Assembly (NCBI GenBank): GCA_016928775.1
Contig: JAFGKD010000100.1
Span: 62,001-126,000, forward strand
Direction: 5' to 3'
Origin: Candidatus Zhuqueibacterota bacterium
Lineage (GTDB): Bacteria; Zhuqueibacterota; Zhuqueibacteria; Residuimicrobiales; Krinioviventaceae
Length of the DNA stretch: 64,000 nucleotides
The position numbers were made by a program, and so were the translations under genes. The notes under the pieces are model-generated. The model was not told the DNA's origin. It saw only the letters and a list, made by a program, of their open reading frames with translations, and searched no databases. Positions 26,933-36,026 of this stretch are shown in pieces (position 1 is the first letter of the stretch; each line of letters starts with the position of its first letter).

Positions 26933-27486
26933 AATACTTCCTGTTCAAGTTCAACTAATTTTTCTCTCAGCATACGACGGGCGCGAAACAGGTAGCTTTT
27001 AACCGTGCCCGCGGGTATCTCCAGGATTTGGCTGATTTCTTCATATTTCATACCATCAAGATGATACAGGGTCACAATGGCGCGAAATAATACCGGCAAA
27101 GCGTCGATATAGTGGCGGAGCAAACGATTGATATCAGAATCCGCTGCTTCAGTGTAGGGATCATCATTGTGCGACACAAAGTTCATCTCCTCCAGGGCAC
27201 GATCATCAAACAGCGGCAGACGCCTTTTTTCCAAATAGTTCAGGCAGGTGTTGCAGGCGATTCGCGCTAACCACGTCGATATCTTGCTCTGAAATTGAAA
27301 ACCATGCAAGTTTTGATACGCCTTGACAAAAACATCCTGACATACATCCTCTCGATCTGCGGAATTGGCCACCATACGAAAAACAATGTGCGCTACAAGA
27401 CGTCTATAGGTCTCGATGAATATTTTAAACGCCCTGGTATCACCATCGAGGATTTGTTTGATCAGTTGTTTTTCTTCTGTATCCAT
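26926..27486 (-). CDS. ECF-type RNA polymerase sigma factor
   Basis: This 186-residue sigma-70 family protein has the ECF layout. Region 2 (about 10-85) contains VFRMVANSADREDVCQDVFVKAYQNLHGF and SKISTWLARIACN. Region 4 (about 125-180) contains LYHLDGMKYEEISQILEIPAGTVKSYLFRARRMLREKL, the helix-turn-helix recognising the -35 element. It is encoded with its anti-sigma factor and is divergent from a small membrane protein, which might be a target. The ATG at 27486 has no strong ribosome site but no alternative fits better. Its regulon and trigger are not visible from this window. Confidence 0.92.
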   Translation of the reverse strand: MDTEEKQLIKQILDGDTRAFKIFIETYRRLVAHIVFRMVANSADREDVCQDVFVKAYQNLHGFQFQSKISTWLARIACNTCLNYLEKRRLPLFDDRALEEMNFVSHNDDPYTEAADSDINRLLRHYIDALPVLFRAIVTLYHLDGMKYEEISQILEIPAGTVKSYLFRARRMLREKLVELEQEVLC

Positions 27487-27613
27487 TTATTACAATAGAC
27501 AGTTAAACTCGGCAATAGTTGCATACAAATTTTTTTCATCATTTGCAACATTATTCTGTCTCATCTGTCAAATAATGTGAAACCAAAATAAAACAACAGA
27601 AAGGACATAAATC

Positions 27614-27964
27614 ATGCATGCCGATTTTGTAATACCAGTCACGCTTTTTGTCGTCATCGCCTATATCGTGAAGGTAGTGTCCGACAATCGCATGCGGCGA
27701 CTGCTCGTCGAAAAAGGTGAAATCAACGAAAACCTGAAATACCTTTTTGCAGATCGACTTTCGCACGCGGTGCCATCTTCTCTCAAATGGGGTATGGTGC
27801 TCATTGCTGTTGGCCTGGCTTTTCTGTTTTCTCAGGTCCTTGATTTGGGTTGGCATGACGAAACCGCGCTCTTTGCCATGATTTTTATTTTTGGCGGTGC
27901 TGCGCTGGTCATCTACTATTTTATCGCCAGCCGTATGCTAAAAAAAGCCGGCAACCAACAATAG
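27614..27964 (+). CDS. Small membrane protein, DUF6249-like
   Basis: This 116-residue protein has three predicted hydrophobic segments (about 5-22, 59-78 and 86-106) with a charged segment RMRRLLVEKGEINEN between the first two. This arrangement resembles the DUF6249 family of bacterial membrane proteins, often found beside ECF sigma/anti-sigma pairs. Function is unknown. It has a good ribosome site (GAAAGGAC about 10 bases before the ATG). It is divergent from the sigma factor gene, so co-regulation is plausible but not shown. Confidence 0.6.
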   Translation: MHADFVIPVTLFVVIAYIVKVVSDNRMRRLLVEKGEINENLKYLFADRLSHAVPSSLKWGMVLIAVGLAFLFSQVLDLGWHDETALFAMIFIFGGAALVIYYFIASRMLKKAGNQQ

Positions 27965-27995
27965 ACAGCTTGTAAAGCGTCCACTCTTTTTCGTA

Positions 27996-28023
27996 GAAGA
28001 GCCGGGAAAACTGCCGGCTCTTC
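27996..28023 (+). terminator. Intrinsic terminator after DUF6249-like gene
   Basis: A perfect 10-bp stem, GAAGAGCCGG (27996-28005) with CCGGCTCTTC (28014-28023), has an 8-base loop. It is followed by a T/C-rich stretch and lies about 30 bases past the end of the upstream gene. Confidence 0.7.
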
Positions 28024-28141
28024 GCTTCCTCCCGTTTATTTCTTTTCCTTGATTCCTATTCTTCAAGTTCGTAATGTTTGGTCGGCATGTAGAGTGAATA
28101 CATGCGCACGTTTTGGACAGATGAGGAAATTTTTCTGTTTT

Positions 28142-28792
28142 ATGGCCAAGAAAAAACGCCTTCGAATTGCAGCGGTTAAAACCATTCCCAATGTGACGCA
28201 TGCGGGTGCACAATTGAAGGGACGGTGGCCCTCGATTTTTCATAATGAGCATCCAATAACCCTGGAACTCGGCTGTGGAAAAGGTGATTATACGCTGGCG
28301 CTGGCGCAAAAGCATCCGCAACGAAACTTTATCGGGGTGGACTTGAAAGGAGCGCGTTTATGGGTGGCGGCTAACAAAGCCTTGGACCTCGAGTTAAAAA
28401 ATGTCTTTTACATCCGCGCCAACGCACTCGATTTGGCGGAGATATTTGAAGCGAATGACATTGCCGAGGTGTGGATTCCCTTTCCTGATCCTTATCCAAA
28501 AAAACCGCGCAAGCGCATGACCGCGCCACGCTATCTGGATATTTACAAAAAAATTTGTCGACCGGGCGCGATGTTTCACCTCAAAACCGATGATGATGTC
28601 TTTTATCTATTTTCAATCGAATCTCTGCAGCAATATGGCTGCACCATTCATCAGAATAGTACCGATGTGCACAGCTGCCCGGAAGTTGATGACAACGTCA
28701 GAATCACAACATTTTATGAAAGCAAGCACATTGCTACTGGACTTTTAATCAAATATATCGAGTTCACTTTGCCCGAGGAGAATATGGTTTGA
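28142..28792 (+). CDS. trmB: tRNA (guanosine(46)-N7)-methyltransferase
   Basis: TrmB uses S-adenosylmethionine to methylate G46 in the variable loop of tRNA. The 216-residue protein from ATG 28142 shows the SAM-binding block ITLELGCGKGDYTLALAQ (about residues 36-55), FIGVDLKGARLW, and the hallmark VWIPFPDPYPKKPRKRM, in which the family's FPDPWPKK is present with Tyr for Trp. The open frame extends upstream to 28049, but those residues are not family-like; ATG 28121 is also possible. Its stop (TGA 28790-28792) overlaps the TTG start of the following oxidoreductase, so the two are translationally coupled although functionally unrelated. Confidence 0.9.
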   Translation: MAKKKRLRIAAVKTIPNVTHAGAQLKGRWPSIFHNEHPITLELGCGKGDYTLALAQKHPQRNFIGVDLKGARLWVAANKALDLELKNVFYIRANALDLAEIFEANDIAEVWIPFPDPYPKKPRKRMTAPRYLDIYKKICRPGAMFHLKTDDDVFYLFSIESLQQYGCTIHQNSTDVHSCPEVDDNVRITTFYESKHIATGLLIKYIEFTLPEENMV

Positions 28793-29820
28793 GAAAGGAG
28801 CCCATTCGCATCGGCATCATTGGCGCCGGCGAAAACACGCGAACGCGTCACATTCCTGGCCTCCTGGCGCTCGACGATGTCAAAATCATCAGCGTTTGCA
28901 ACCGCACGCGCGAGTCTGGCGAAAAAGTCGCAGAAGAGTTTGATATTCCGCGTGTTTACGAGCATTGGCACGATGTCATATACGACGATGATATCAACGC
29001 GATCGTCATCGGCACATGGCCGTATTTGCACGCGCCGGCTACCTTGCTCGCTTTTGAACACGACAAGCACGTGTTATGCGAAGCACGCATGGCCATGAAC
29101 GCCCAAGAGGCACATCGTATGTACAGAGCATCCCAGGCGCATCCTCATCTCGTCGCTCAGATCGTGCCCTCACCATTTACTTTGCGGTTGGACAAGACGA
29201 TAAAAAGAATTTTGTCGGAGGGACGTATCGGGCAGCCGCTTGTTATCGAGGTTCGGGATGGTGGTTCTTTTCTTGATCCCAACGCACCGCTTCATTGGCG
29301 TCAACATATTGATTTCGTCGGCTTTAATATAATGACTCTTGGTATCTGGTATGAATGCATTTTGCGTTGGCTGGGCGAAGCGACCACTGTTATGGCTTTG
29401 GGGAAAACCTTCATCAAGGTTCGAAAAGATGCCGCAGGTCATTTAAACGCCGTGCGCGTACCGGATCATCTCGATGTTATAGCTGATATGGCAATTGGTG
29501 CACAAATGCATATACAAATTTCGGCTGCAACGGGATTAGCGGGTCCGACTGAAATTTTTATTTTTGGCGATAAAGGGACTGTGCGTATTTTGAATGGAAA
29601 AATCTTTGGGGCGCAAAAAGGTGCCGACTCTTTTCAGGAAATTCCGGTGCCTCCGGAACTTGAGGCCGAATGGCGCGTCGAAGAGGAATTCATCAATGCG
29701 ATTCGTGGCCTGGAGTACGTGCAGCTCACAACTTTTGCGGCTGGGGTCAAATACATGGAATTTACTGAAGCGGTATCAAAAAGTATGGCTTCCGGTCAAA
29801 AAATCAATCTGCCTTTATAA
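28789..29820 (+). CDS. Gfo/Idh/MocA family oxidoreductase, cytosolic
   Basis: This 343-residue enzyme has no signal peptide. Rossmann start IRIGIIGAGENTRTRHIPG, DINAIVIGTWPYLHAPAT, and HVLCEARMAMNAQEAHRM, where the usual EKP motif is EAR, so the catalytic lysine is missing at that site. A loop GGSFLDPNAPLHWRQ follows. The start must be TTG 28789, since no ATG lies near and family homology begins at residue 4; GAGGAG lies upstream in the end of trmB. The missing EKP lysine suggests altered chemistry or a regulatory role. The substrate is unknown. Confidence 0.82.
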   Translation: MRKEPIRIGIIGAGENTRTRHIPGLLALDDVKIISVCNRTRESGEKVAEEFDIPRVYEHWHDVIYDDDINAIVIGTWPYLHAPATLLAFEHDKHVLCEARMAMNAQEAHRMYRASQAHPHLVAQIVPSPFTLRLDKTIKRILSEGRIGQPLVIEVRDGGSFLDPNAPLHWRQHIDFVGFNIMTLGIWYECILRWLGEATTVMALGKTFIKVRKDAAGHLNAVRVPDHLDVIADMAIGAQMHIQISAATGLAGPTEIFIFGDKGTVRILNGKIFGAQKGADSFQEIPVPPELEAEWRVEEEFINAIRGLEYVQLTTFAAGVKYMEFTEAVSKSMASGQKINLPL

Positions 29821-29825
29821 AACCA

Positions 29826-29860
29826 CAACAGCCGCATGCGGTGTCGGCATGCGGCCGTTG
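29826..29860 (+). terminator. Strong hairpin after Gfo/Idh/MocA gene
   Basis: CAAC-A-GCCGCATGC (29826-29839) pairs with GCATGCGGC-C-GTTG (29847-29860): nine perfect pairs, one mismatch, then four more. The loop is 7 bases and the stem lies six bases past the stop codon. No strong T tract follows, so it may be a 3'-stabilising or factor-assisted terminator. Nothing else is visible up to 30008. Confidence 0.6.
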
Positions 29861-30008
29861 AATCTCCCCCAGATATGTATCCCCCTGGTAATGGAAAACG
29901 CACGCCCCCGATGTGCGAGACCATTCAGCTTGTCCATGCTTTTATCCCAAGCGTACTTTACAAGACAGGAAAAGATGCTGTATTTCCCGAAAAGTGAACT
30001 ATCTTTTA

Positions 30009-30755
30009 TCAACCTCGTATGCCGTCAATGAGTAATTTAATACCTGTAATGAATAAAAAGAGATAGCACAAGTTATAAAACAGCTTTTCATTGACGCGGT
30101 GATGCAGTTTTACACCAAGCAGTACGCCCAACGGTGTTAATGGTGCAAGGAAAAGCGAGATGAGTAAATTCCCGGTGCTAAATTGTCCCAATAATGCATA
30201 GGGCACGACTTTGACGAGATTGATGATCGTGAAGAACAGGACAGTCGTGCCAACGAAAATTGATTTATTCAGTTGCTGCGGCAACAGATAGATATTGACT
30301 GGCGGCCCGCCGGCGTGCACGCCAAAGCTGGTAAAACCTGCAATTGAGCCCCATAGCAGTCCGCGCGGGATATCGGCCGCATGTGATCTTGTATTTTGCC
30401 GTTTGAGGAAATAAATTGCGACAAATAAAATTGCTAAAACGCCAACCAAAATCCGAATATGTGCATCAGTCAGATAGCGAAAGAACAGACTTGCTAAAAA
30501 AATACCCACAATAGCCGCCGGCAAAAGAATAATCAAATTTCGTCTATCCCAGCTTTTGCGATAGTGCCACACCGTGAACCAGTCCATGAGAATGAGCAAA
30601 GGTAAAAGAATGGCGGCCGCCTGTGGCGGCGGAATGACCAGTGACATCAGCGGCACAGCCAGGACGCCGAGACCGCCACCAAAACCGCTTTTGGAGATCC
30701 CGACGATGAGGATGGCAAGTATGGCGATGGGATAAAATAGTGTCGTTTGAATCAT
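30009..30755 (-). CDS. TauE/SafE family sulfite/organosulfonate exporter-like permease
   Basis: This 248-residue inner-membrane protein has about eight hydrophobic helices. The family signature is present: AILIVGISKSGFGGGLGVLAVPLMSLV near residues 13-39, PPPQAAAILLPLLILMDW, and in the second repeat GLLWGSIAGFTSFGVHAGGPPVNIYLLPQ. TauE/SafE proteins move sulfite, sulfoacetate, taurine-derived or similar anions, but the substrate here is not determinable. An upstream in-frame extension exists; ATG 30755 is chosen because the hydrophobic core starts immediately and GAAAG precedes it. No operon partner is evident. Confidence 0.86.
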   Translation of the reverse strand: MIQTTLFYPIAILAILIVGISKSGFGGGLGVLAVPLMSLVIPPPQAAAILLPLLILMDWFTVWHYRKSWDRRNLIILLPAAIVGIFLASLFFRYLTDAHIRILVGVLAILFVAIYFLKRQNTRSHAADIPRGLLWGSIAGFTSFGVHAGGPPVNIYLLPQQLNKSIFVGTTVLFFTIINLVKVVPYALLGQFSTGNLLISLFLAPLTPLGVLLGVKLHHRVNEKLFYNLCYLFLFITGIKLLIDGIRG

Positions 30756-31031
30756 TTTACTTTCCTGTTTTGCGAAAGAATATAAGAAAAAAACCACGTT
30801 GACATTGAAAAAAATTTCATATTTTTTTCCGATTATTGATGTGGTTCCATTTGATCCTTGCAGATGAAATCGACGTTGCCTATATTTATAACGGATTTTA
30901 TTTCTATAAAAAGCAATCCTTCCTTCAAGCACCTGATGCAGAAAGGGCTTGTACAAGTCAAGGACGGCGGATCAATCTCGGATGTCATCACGTTTTCGTT
31001 ATAATAGGGAGTAACTATTGGAGGTGGGTTC

Positions 31032-31289
31032 ATGAAATCTTTTGAACAATGGTGGATAAAGTATTACAAAATTGCTTTTTTAGCGGGGCTCGTTATTCTT
31101 GTTTTTCGACTCATTTTTCAGGGTGTTCAGGGACTTGACGCCAAGAATGCTATTGTATTTTTTGCGATACTCACGTCACCTATTGGTGCTTTAATTGGTC
31201 AGATACTCGAATGGATTTTCAAACTGTTGAAAATGCTTGTTGAAATTATTGTGGAATTCATCAAACTCAGAAAGCAAAGGAAAAAATAA
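31032..31289 (+). CDS. Small two-helix membrane protein of unknown function
   Basis: This 85-residue protein has an excellent ribosome site (GGAGGTGGG eight bases upstream). Two hydrophobic segments (about 13-30 and 41-66) are followed by a strongly basic C-terminus (KLRKQRKK). The last helix, LEWIFKLLKMLVEIIVEFIK, is amphipathic. No family is recognised. It is monocistronic between a divergently oriented permease and a convergent peptidase, and is followed by the palindromic repeat at 31358-31422. It is probably real because of the start signal, composition and membrane topology. Confidence 0.6.
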   Translation: MKSFEQWWIKYYKIAFLAGLVILVFRLIFQGVQGLDAKNAIVFFAILTSPIGALIGQILEWIFKLLKMLVEIIVEFIKLRKQRKK

Positions 31290-31357
31290 GTCGTCATTTG
31301 GCGATTTTTTTGATCTGCGACATTCTCGCGATGCATTCGTTGTAGCTTTTAACTGAG

Positions 31358-31422
31358 AAACCACCGAGCACGCCGAGATGATGCGAGGATTTTGCATGTT
31401 TTCTCGGCGGACTCGGCGGTTT
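31358..31422. repeat. CCGAG/CTCGG palindromic intergenic repeat
   Basis: AAACCACCGAGCACGCCGAG (31358-31377) is nearly complementary to CTCGGCGGACTCGGCGGTTT (31403-31422), with three mismatches over 20 bases and a 25-base loop. Elements of this look (ACC-CCGAG-CGCCGAG) recur in many environmental genomes. It lies between converging genes and can act as a bidirectional terminator. Confidence 0.75.
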
Positions 31423-31449
31423 TAATGGATAATCTTACCCCCCGAAAGC

Positions 31450-34400
31450 CTATTTTACCAAAATCGCTTTACCCGTGAGTGTGCCAGTTGGTGATGTCAT
31501 ACGGTAAAAATACAAACCCGAGCTGACATCCGCACGCCAGCTTTTTGTATAGTTGCCGGCTGTGTGATATTCATCGACCAGGGTGTCGATCAATCGGCCG
31601 TTCATGTTGTAGATTTTGATCTGCACCGCTCCCGCTTGCGAAATGGTGTACGAAAACGTCGTTATCGCGTTGAATGGATTGGGATAATTGGTCACCAGGT
31701 CAAATAGCTGCGGTGTGCTCGTTTTTTGATCGACCGACATGGCGTCCGTTGAAATGAGTACGTCATCGAGCGCGAACAGGTCGCCGTCTTTGCCGCTATA
31801 TTCCCAATAGATACGTACATTTTGTCTGCCGCCAAAAGGACTGAGATCAACAGTGAATTGACGCCACGCCCATCCCTCAATCCCGTCGTCGCCCTCGACG
31901 GTCAGTTGCCAGATCGTTTGGTCGGGATCAAGAGAGCCGGATTTTGTGATAGTGACTTTGACATTATAATTGCTCGTCCAGTAGGAATTATAGCCAGCCC
32001 AAAAGGTCAGTTTTGGACGTGAGCCGGTGAGATCAAAGGCGGGAGTCATGAGCCTGTCAATTTGGTTGTTGCTCTCATCATATCCACAAATGGCGGAATA
32101 TACATTTTCGGGATTGACGTCGGAAAAATTATGATCCGGCACATTTCCCCGTCGCCACCCGCGGGATGCATCACCCGCCAAATGGTTGGCCATCCATCCC
32201 GATGGAGGGAAAGAAGCATCATCAAAATGCTCCGCCACCAGGGCCTCGCCACCGCCCGGGCGAGTTCCGGTGGCATACCACACCGGCAAACCGACAGGAT
32301 AAACCCAGTCCTGAATGGAAGAGGGGTCTGCATTGAGCTGATCCGCCTGCATGGCCGCTTGCCACAGATGCGTCTTGTTATCCGAAGACATATCCTGAAA
32401 GACCACATGATTGTCGTCCGGCGAAAAGCAGGGATGGCCAAAGGTATTGATGTTTTGTCGGATAAGGCCAAATTTGCCGCTGAACAGATCATATGTATAG
32501 AGGTAATAGTTGGGATCGTATGAATTCTCCGAATACTCGATGATATCAAACGCAATGACATTGTCGCGCGTGCTGGAAAAAGAAGGATTGCCCACGGCCA
32601 GCGTTACGTCCGGTTGAAACAGCGGAATCACCGCTTCGTTCGATGCATTGGTCAAATAGATGCCCCAGGTGTCGCTCGGAGTGCCGTACTGATCCTGAAT
32701 GCTAAACAGGCAATCATAGATGAGCCAGCCGCCTTCGATGGACCAGTCGAGAACATCAGCGTAATCGGGAATAATTTCCGCTCCTTCGGTGGTCGTCGGG
32801 ATGTACAGGTGGCGCGTGACCGTTTGCTCGGCATTCATGTCAATGATGCTGATGACCGACGGCATGATAGCGGGATCGGGCGTGATCGCCACATAATCGG
32901 CGCGCGGCGAAATCGCAATGTTGTGCCACTGTCCGTCTTCGCTCACCGGATAATTCTGCATATTTACTGCGTCAAACAAGTTTATATTGTGGTTTTGATC
33001 AATGTAAGCGATGATCGAGCCGTCTTCGGTAATCGAGGGTTTGGAGGTGCTGGAGATGCCGTAGCTGATGGCGTTGCCCTGCACGAACGGCATGTCGGAT
33101 GTGATGCGCACTATTTGGTCGCTGCCGTCATCCAGAATCGCCAAGACAAAGTCATCACCGCTCACCGGATCGTACGGCGGCTCCGGATCCGTGCCGCCCT
33201 CGCCGTATATTTCAACTTGATCAAATGCCTGCCCGACCAGCGCGTCCGTGCCGTCAGTGCGATATAAATCTTTTGCCGCTTGTATGGCGGCAAGGCGACA
33301 GTCTACAAATTGTGAACGCCGTGTCAGATAGTGCATGTAGGCTCGGTAGATGATCTTTTCCACTTTTTCTCGTGACATTTTTGTGGACATCACATAAAAT
33401 GCATGGCCGGGAATGGTGCTGTTTATATGCACGCCGCCGTTGTCCTCATCAATGCTTAAATCATAATACTCGGACATTTTGCTCGGAGAAACGGAGGTCA
33501 GCGACAGTTGATGGTGCGGATTGGCCAAGTTGCGCATACAATTATACTGCGAGGATGCCGGGAGCGCGTCTTCGCCGATGAGCCAATCGCCATTGGCCGG
33601 ATCGGCGTAAAATTCAGCCATGACGCCGGTGAAATCGCTGAACGCCTCGTTGAGCGCCCCGGATTGGAACTGATATTCCAGGTTCGAGGCGTACTGGGTG
33701 ACACCATGCCCGTACTCGTGCGCAACGACATCGAGCGCCCCGGCTAAATCGTTAAATTTCGAGCCGTCGCCGTTGCCAAAGAAGAACAGTTTGATGCTGC
33801 CCAGCCAAAAGGCATTATTGTACTTGTTGCCCAAGTTGACGATGCCGGAGATGTTGTGTTGCTTATTATCCAGCGTTTTATGGCCGTGCACATTCAGGAA
33901 ATAATCGTAAACCAATGAAAATGTATAGGCCAGAGAAACGGCATTTCGCGGCCAATTGGTCGTTGAGGTTGAGGCGACGTAATAATAGGAGTCAAAGTTA
34001 TCGATCTCAACATTGCGCGCATCGCCAATCAAAATGACGCCTTGTAAATCGGCAATGGAATTGCTCATGTTTCCGTCAAACATGCCTTTGGTGACGTTCA
34101 CCATATAGTTGGTGCCGCCGATGTCGTAGATGTCCAGGGAGCGCGTTTGGCCGGACAAGTCCACGCCGCTGCCTTTTTTAGGTGTGCCGGTTTGTCGGTT
34201 GTCGTACCATTCAAGTACCTCACCAGTGCGCGCATCAATGAACATCCGGATATCGTCCACAATATTTTTTCCGAGCTCGATATGCCATGCCGCGGCAGCT
34301 CGGCCTTTGGTATCGATATAGATAACTTTTTCAGCCTCCCATAGGTGAATGAACTGCTCATCATAGTTCAAAAAGGCGGCTGCTTTGGCGACGGCCTGTT

Positions 34401-35118
34401 CTTGCGTCAGCGAATAGACGAGCGAAACGCCCTCCGGTGTGGGAAAATAGCGGCCGTTCAAGACATGCGGCTGTCCCGCGACAAAGTGCACATACAGATC
34501 CGCTCCCCACACTTTGATGCCGCGATAGTGCTGCTGAAAGCGCAAATGGGTGTGGCCAAGCGCATCCTGCTGAGAGTCAATCAATACAAGCTCGTCAACC
34601 GGATTCTCGAGAGTTAAGAGAGATGCGTGCGACTCGAAAAAGGTATACGCCTGGGCGAGAAGGCTCTGGCTGTTCATGGACCTCGGCGCGCGAGGATTGT
34701 TAGGCGTCGGTAAAAACAGAAATGCCGGCGTACCGTTTTTATCGTTCCAATAAATTTTTATTTTTGGCTGTTGGTTGTGCGACGACAGGAGCGCAGAAAG
34801 ATTTTGATTCGTCCGAATGGAACCTGGCTCTAAAGGCCGGACGGACGATCCGGAAGAAGCTTTGCGCAGTGTTTTCAGCGTCTGCAGTGTCGCGGCAAGA
34901 TCGCTGTTGATCTGCGCTAACGTCAAAGCATCGGCCGGTCTGCTCACATCTCTGTTTATTCTCTTTGGATGCGTGAACTTGTTCGCCGTTTGACACTGTG
35001 AAACCTCTTGTTGCTCGGCAGGCTGTAGTTGAACAGTGGTTGCTACTGTAGAATCAAGCTGCTCTTTTGCGACTGTCAGGGCAAAGGTTACCAGCAGAAA
35101 AATAACAATACGTTTCAT
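31450..35118 (-). CDS. Secreted M4 (thermolysin-type) metalloprotease with propeller and sorting domain
   Basis: This 1222-residue secreted protease is modular. Signal peptide 1-17 (MKRIVIFLLVTFALTVA); an FTP/PepSY propeptide of about 95-305, whose repeats end GEVLEWYDNRQTG; an M4 catalytic domain of about 320-645 with HEYGH at 467-471 and Glu491 in LNEAFSDF as third ligand, and GGVHINSTIPGHAFYVM providing the catalytic histidine block; a beta-propeller of the TolB type (about 660-950); a MAM/jelly-roll-like domain (about 960-1130); and a C-terminal sorting domain from about 1144 (NYPNPFNAITTFSYTI ... SGLYFYRM). It would digest proteins outside the cell. It starts 14 bases after the propeptide lipoprotein, likely in one operon. 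Confidence 0.9.
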   Translation of the reverse strand: MKRIVIFLLVTFALTVAKEQLDSTVATTVQLQPAEQQEVSQCQTANKFTHPKRINRDVSRPADALTLAQINSDLAATLQTLKTLRKASSGSSVRPLEPGSIRTNQNLSALLSSHNQQPKIKIYWNDKNGTPAFLFLPTPNNPRAPRSMNSQSLLAQAYTFFESHASLLTLENPVDELVLIDSQQDALGHTHLRFQQHYRGIKVWGADLYVHFVAGQPHVLNGRYFPTPEGVSLVYSLTQEQAVAKAAAFLNYDEQFIHLWEAEKVIYIDTKGRAAAAWHIELGKNIVDDIRMFIDARTGEVLEWYDNRQTGTPKKGSGVDLSGQTRSLDIYDIGGTNYMVNVTKGMFDGNMSNSIADLQGVILIGDARNVEIDNFDSYYYVASTSTTNWPRNAVSLAYTFSLVYDYFLNVHGHKTLDNKQHNISGIVNLGNKYNNAFWLGSIKLFFFGNGDGSKFNDLAGALDVVAHEYGHGVTQYASNLEYQFQSGALNEAFSDFTGVMAEFYADPANGDWLIGEDALPASSQYNCMRNLANPHHQLSLTSVSPSKMSEYYDLSIDEDNGGVHINSTIPGHAFYVMSTKMSREKVEKIIYRAYMHYLTRRSQFVDCRLAAIQAAKDLYRTDGTDALVGQAFDQVEIYGEGGTDPEPPYDPVSGDDFVLAILDDGSDQIVRITSDMPFVQGNAISYGISSTSKPSITEDGSIIAYIDQNHNINLFDAVNMQNYPVSEDGQWHNIAISPRADYVAITPDPAIMPSVISIIDMNAEQTVTRHLYIPTTTEGAEIIPDYADVLDWSIEGGWLIYDCLFSIQDQYGTPSDTWGIYLTNASNEAVIPLFQPDVTLAVGNPSFSSTRDNVIAFDIIEYSENSYDPNYYLYTYDLFSGKFGLIRQNINTFGHPCFSPDDNHVVFQDMSSDNKTHLWQAAMQADQLNADPSSIQDWVYPVGLPVWYATGTRPGGGEALVAEHFDDASFPPSGWMANHLAGDASRGWRRGNVPDHNFSDVNPENVYSAICGYDESNNQIDRLMTPAFDLTGSRPKLTFWAGYNSYWTSNYNVKVTITKSGSLDPDQTIWQLTVEGDDGIEGWAWRQFTVDLSPFGGRQNVRIYWEYSGKDGDLFALDDVLISTDAMSVDQKTSTPQLFDLVTNYPNPFNAITTFSYTISQAGAVQIKIYNMNGRLIDTLVDEYHTAGNYTKSWRADVSSGLYFYRMTSPTGTLTGKAILVK

Positions 35119-35132
35119 AGTCAGTCACCTTG

Positions 35133-35792
35133 TTAGTTTGTGCGAATAAGACTTGATTTATGCAGGATTTCTCCGGATTGTGCGTCAACCAGGCATTCCC
35201 ATTGATCGGGCGCCAGGCGTGCTTTACCAACGATAACACGCCAGGCCAAATGATAGCCGGAATCGGAGGGATATATGTAGAGTTTTGTTTCATCCTGGTT
35301 GGCGTAGTTGAAGGAGAGCGCTTGTTTGGCAGCGTCCTCCGCCTCTGTGCGCGTCAACGTTGTTGCTGTCGAAAAATCTTCGGGAAGGCTCGCTTGATAG
35401 TGCCCATTCATCAGGTAAGCCTCATTTTTGTCATTGAGATGAAATTTTATCTCATCGCCCCAAATCTTTATATTGTTGTGAACTCGAGCGAACGTCAAGT
35501 GTTGGTAGCCCAATTCATCTTTTTCTTTCTGGACGAGGACGAGCTCTTTTTCTGGAGTGCTGAGCTTGAATAATGGTTCTTGTTCAACCAACGCATAGAG
35601 CTCTTCCACCGGATCGTCAGGATGTTTGAGCTGCATGATAGCGCCTTCGATTCGTTGCGGTGTGCCGGCATCATCAAGAGTAATCTTTAGCTCGTCCATG
35701 GCCAGGATACGTGCCTCCGGAGCTGCCTTTTTTGATTTTGAGGTGCAGGACAAGATCAGGCTAAGAAGGATAAGATATATACATTTTCGCAT
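35133..35792 (-). CDS. Lipoprotein consisting of an M4-type FTP/PepSY propeptide
   Basis: This 219-residue lipoprotein starts at ATG 35792 with GGGAGG nine bases before it. The signal MRKCIYLILLSLILSC places the lipobox Cys at 16. The rest resembles only the propeptide of thermolysin-like proteases: LGYQHLTFARVHNNIKIWG and the strand ending WECLVDAQSGEILHKSSL align with LGHTHLRFQQHYRGIKVWG and MFIDARTGEVLEWYD in the next gene. No peptidase domain follows. It may act in trans as folding chaperone or inhibitor for the neighbouring M4 protease, or it may be a decayed protease paralog. It lies immediately upstream of the protease on the same strand, so one transcript is likely. Confidence 0.75.
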   Translation of the reverse strand: MRKCIYLILLSLILSCTSKSKKAAPEARILAMDELKITLDDAGTPQRIEGAIMQLKHPDDPVEELYALVEQEPLFKLSTPEKELVLVQKEKDELGYQHLTFARVHNNIKIWGDEIKFHLNDKNEAYLMNGHYQASLPEDFSTATTLTRTEAEDAAKQALSFNYANQDETKLYIYPSDSGYHLAWRVIVGKARLAPDQWECLVDAQSGEILHKSSLIRTN

Positions 35793-35949
35793 GTGAACCT
35801 CCCTCGCGGATTTGAACAGTTGAAAGAATATAACAATTTTCACAAAAGTTTGCACAAAAAAATAAAAAATCGAGAAAAACCTCACGAGTGGACATAAAAA
35901 AACCGCAGCAGCCTCGATGACAGGGGATCAGAACGGCTTTAATTTTTTC

Positions 35950-35994
35950 TTGCATATTTCGAAACTTTTCTTTAAAATCAGACGTAATTCGTCT
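35950..35994 (+). promoter_or_regulatory. Candidate TetR promoter/operator
   Basis: TTGCAT (35950-35955) and TAAAAT (35973-35978) are 17 bases apart and are followed at once by the near-palindrome AGACGTAATTCGTCT (35980-35994; six of seven pairs match). A palindrome at the transcription start, 33 bases before the tetR-like ORF, is the usual place for TetR autorepression. Pattern-based inference only. Confidence 0.35.
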
Positions 35995-36026
35995 TATAAA
36001 ACAAATATCGTAAACTATGACAAAAT

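Noticed and set aside
30836..31045. 69-residue plus-strand ORF upstream of the small membrane protein
   Set aside because: It overlaps the real start with its strong ribosome site and has no convincing start signal.
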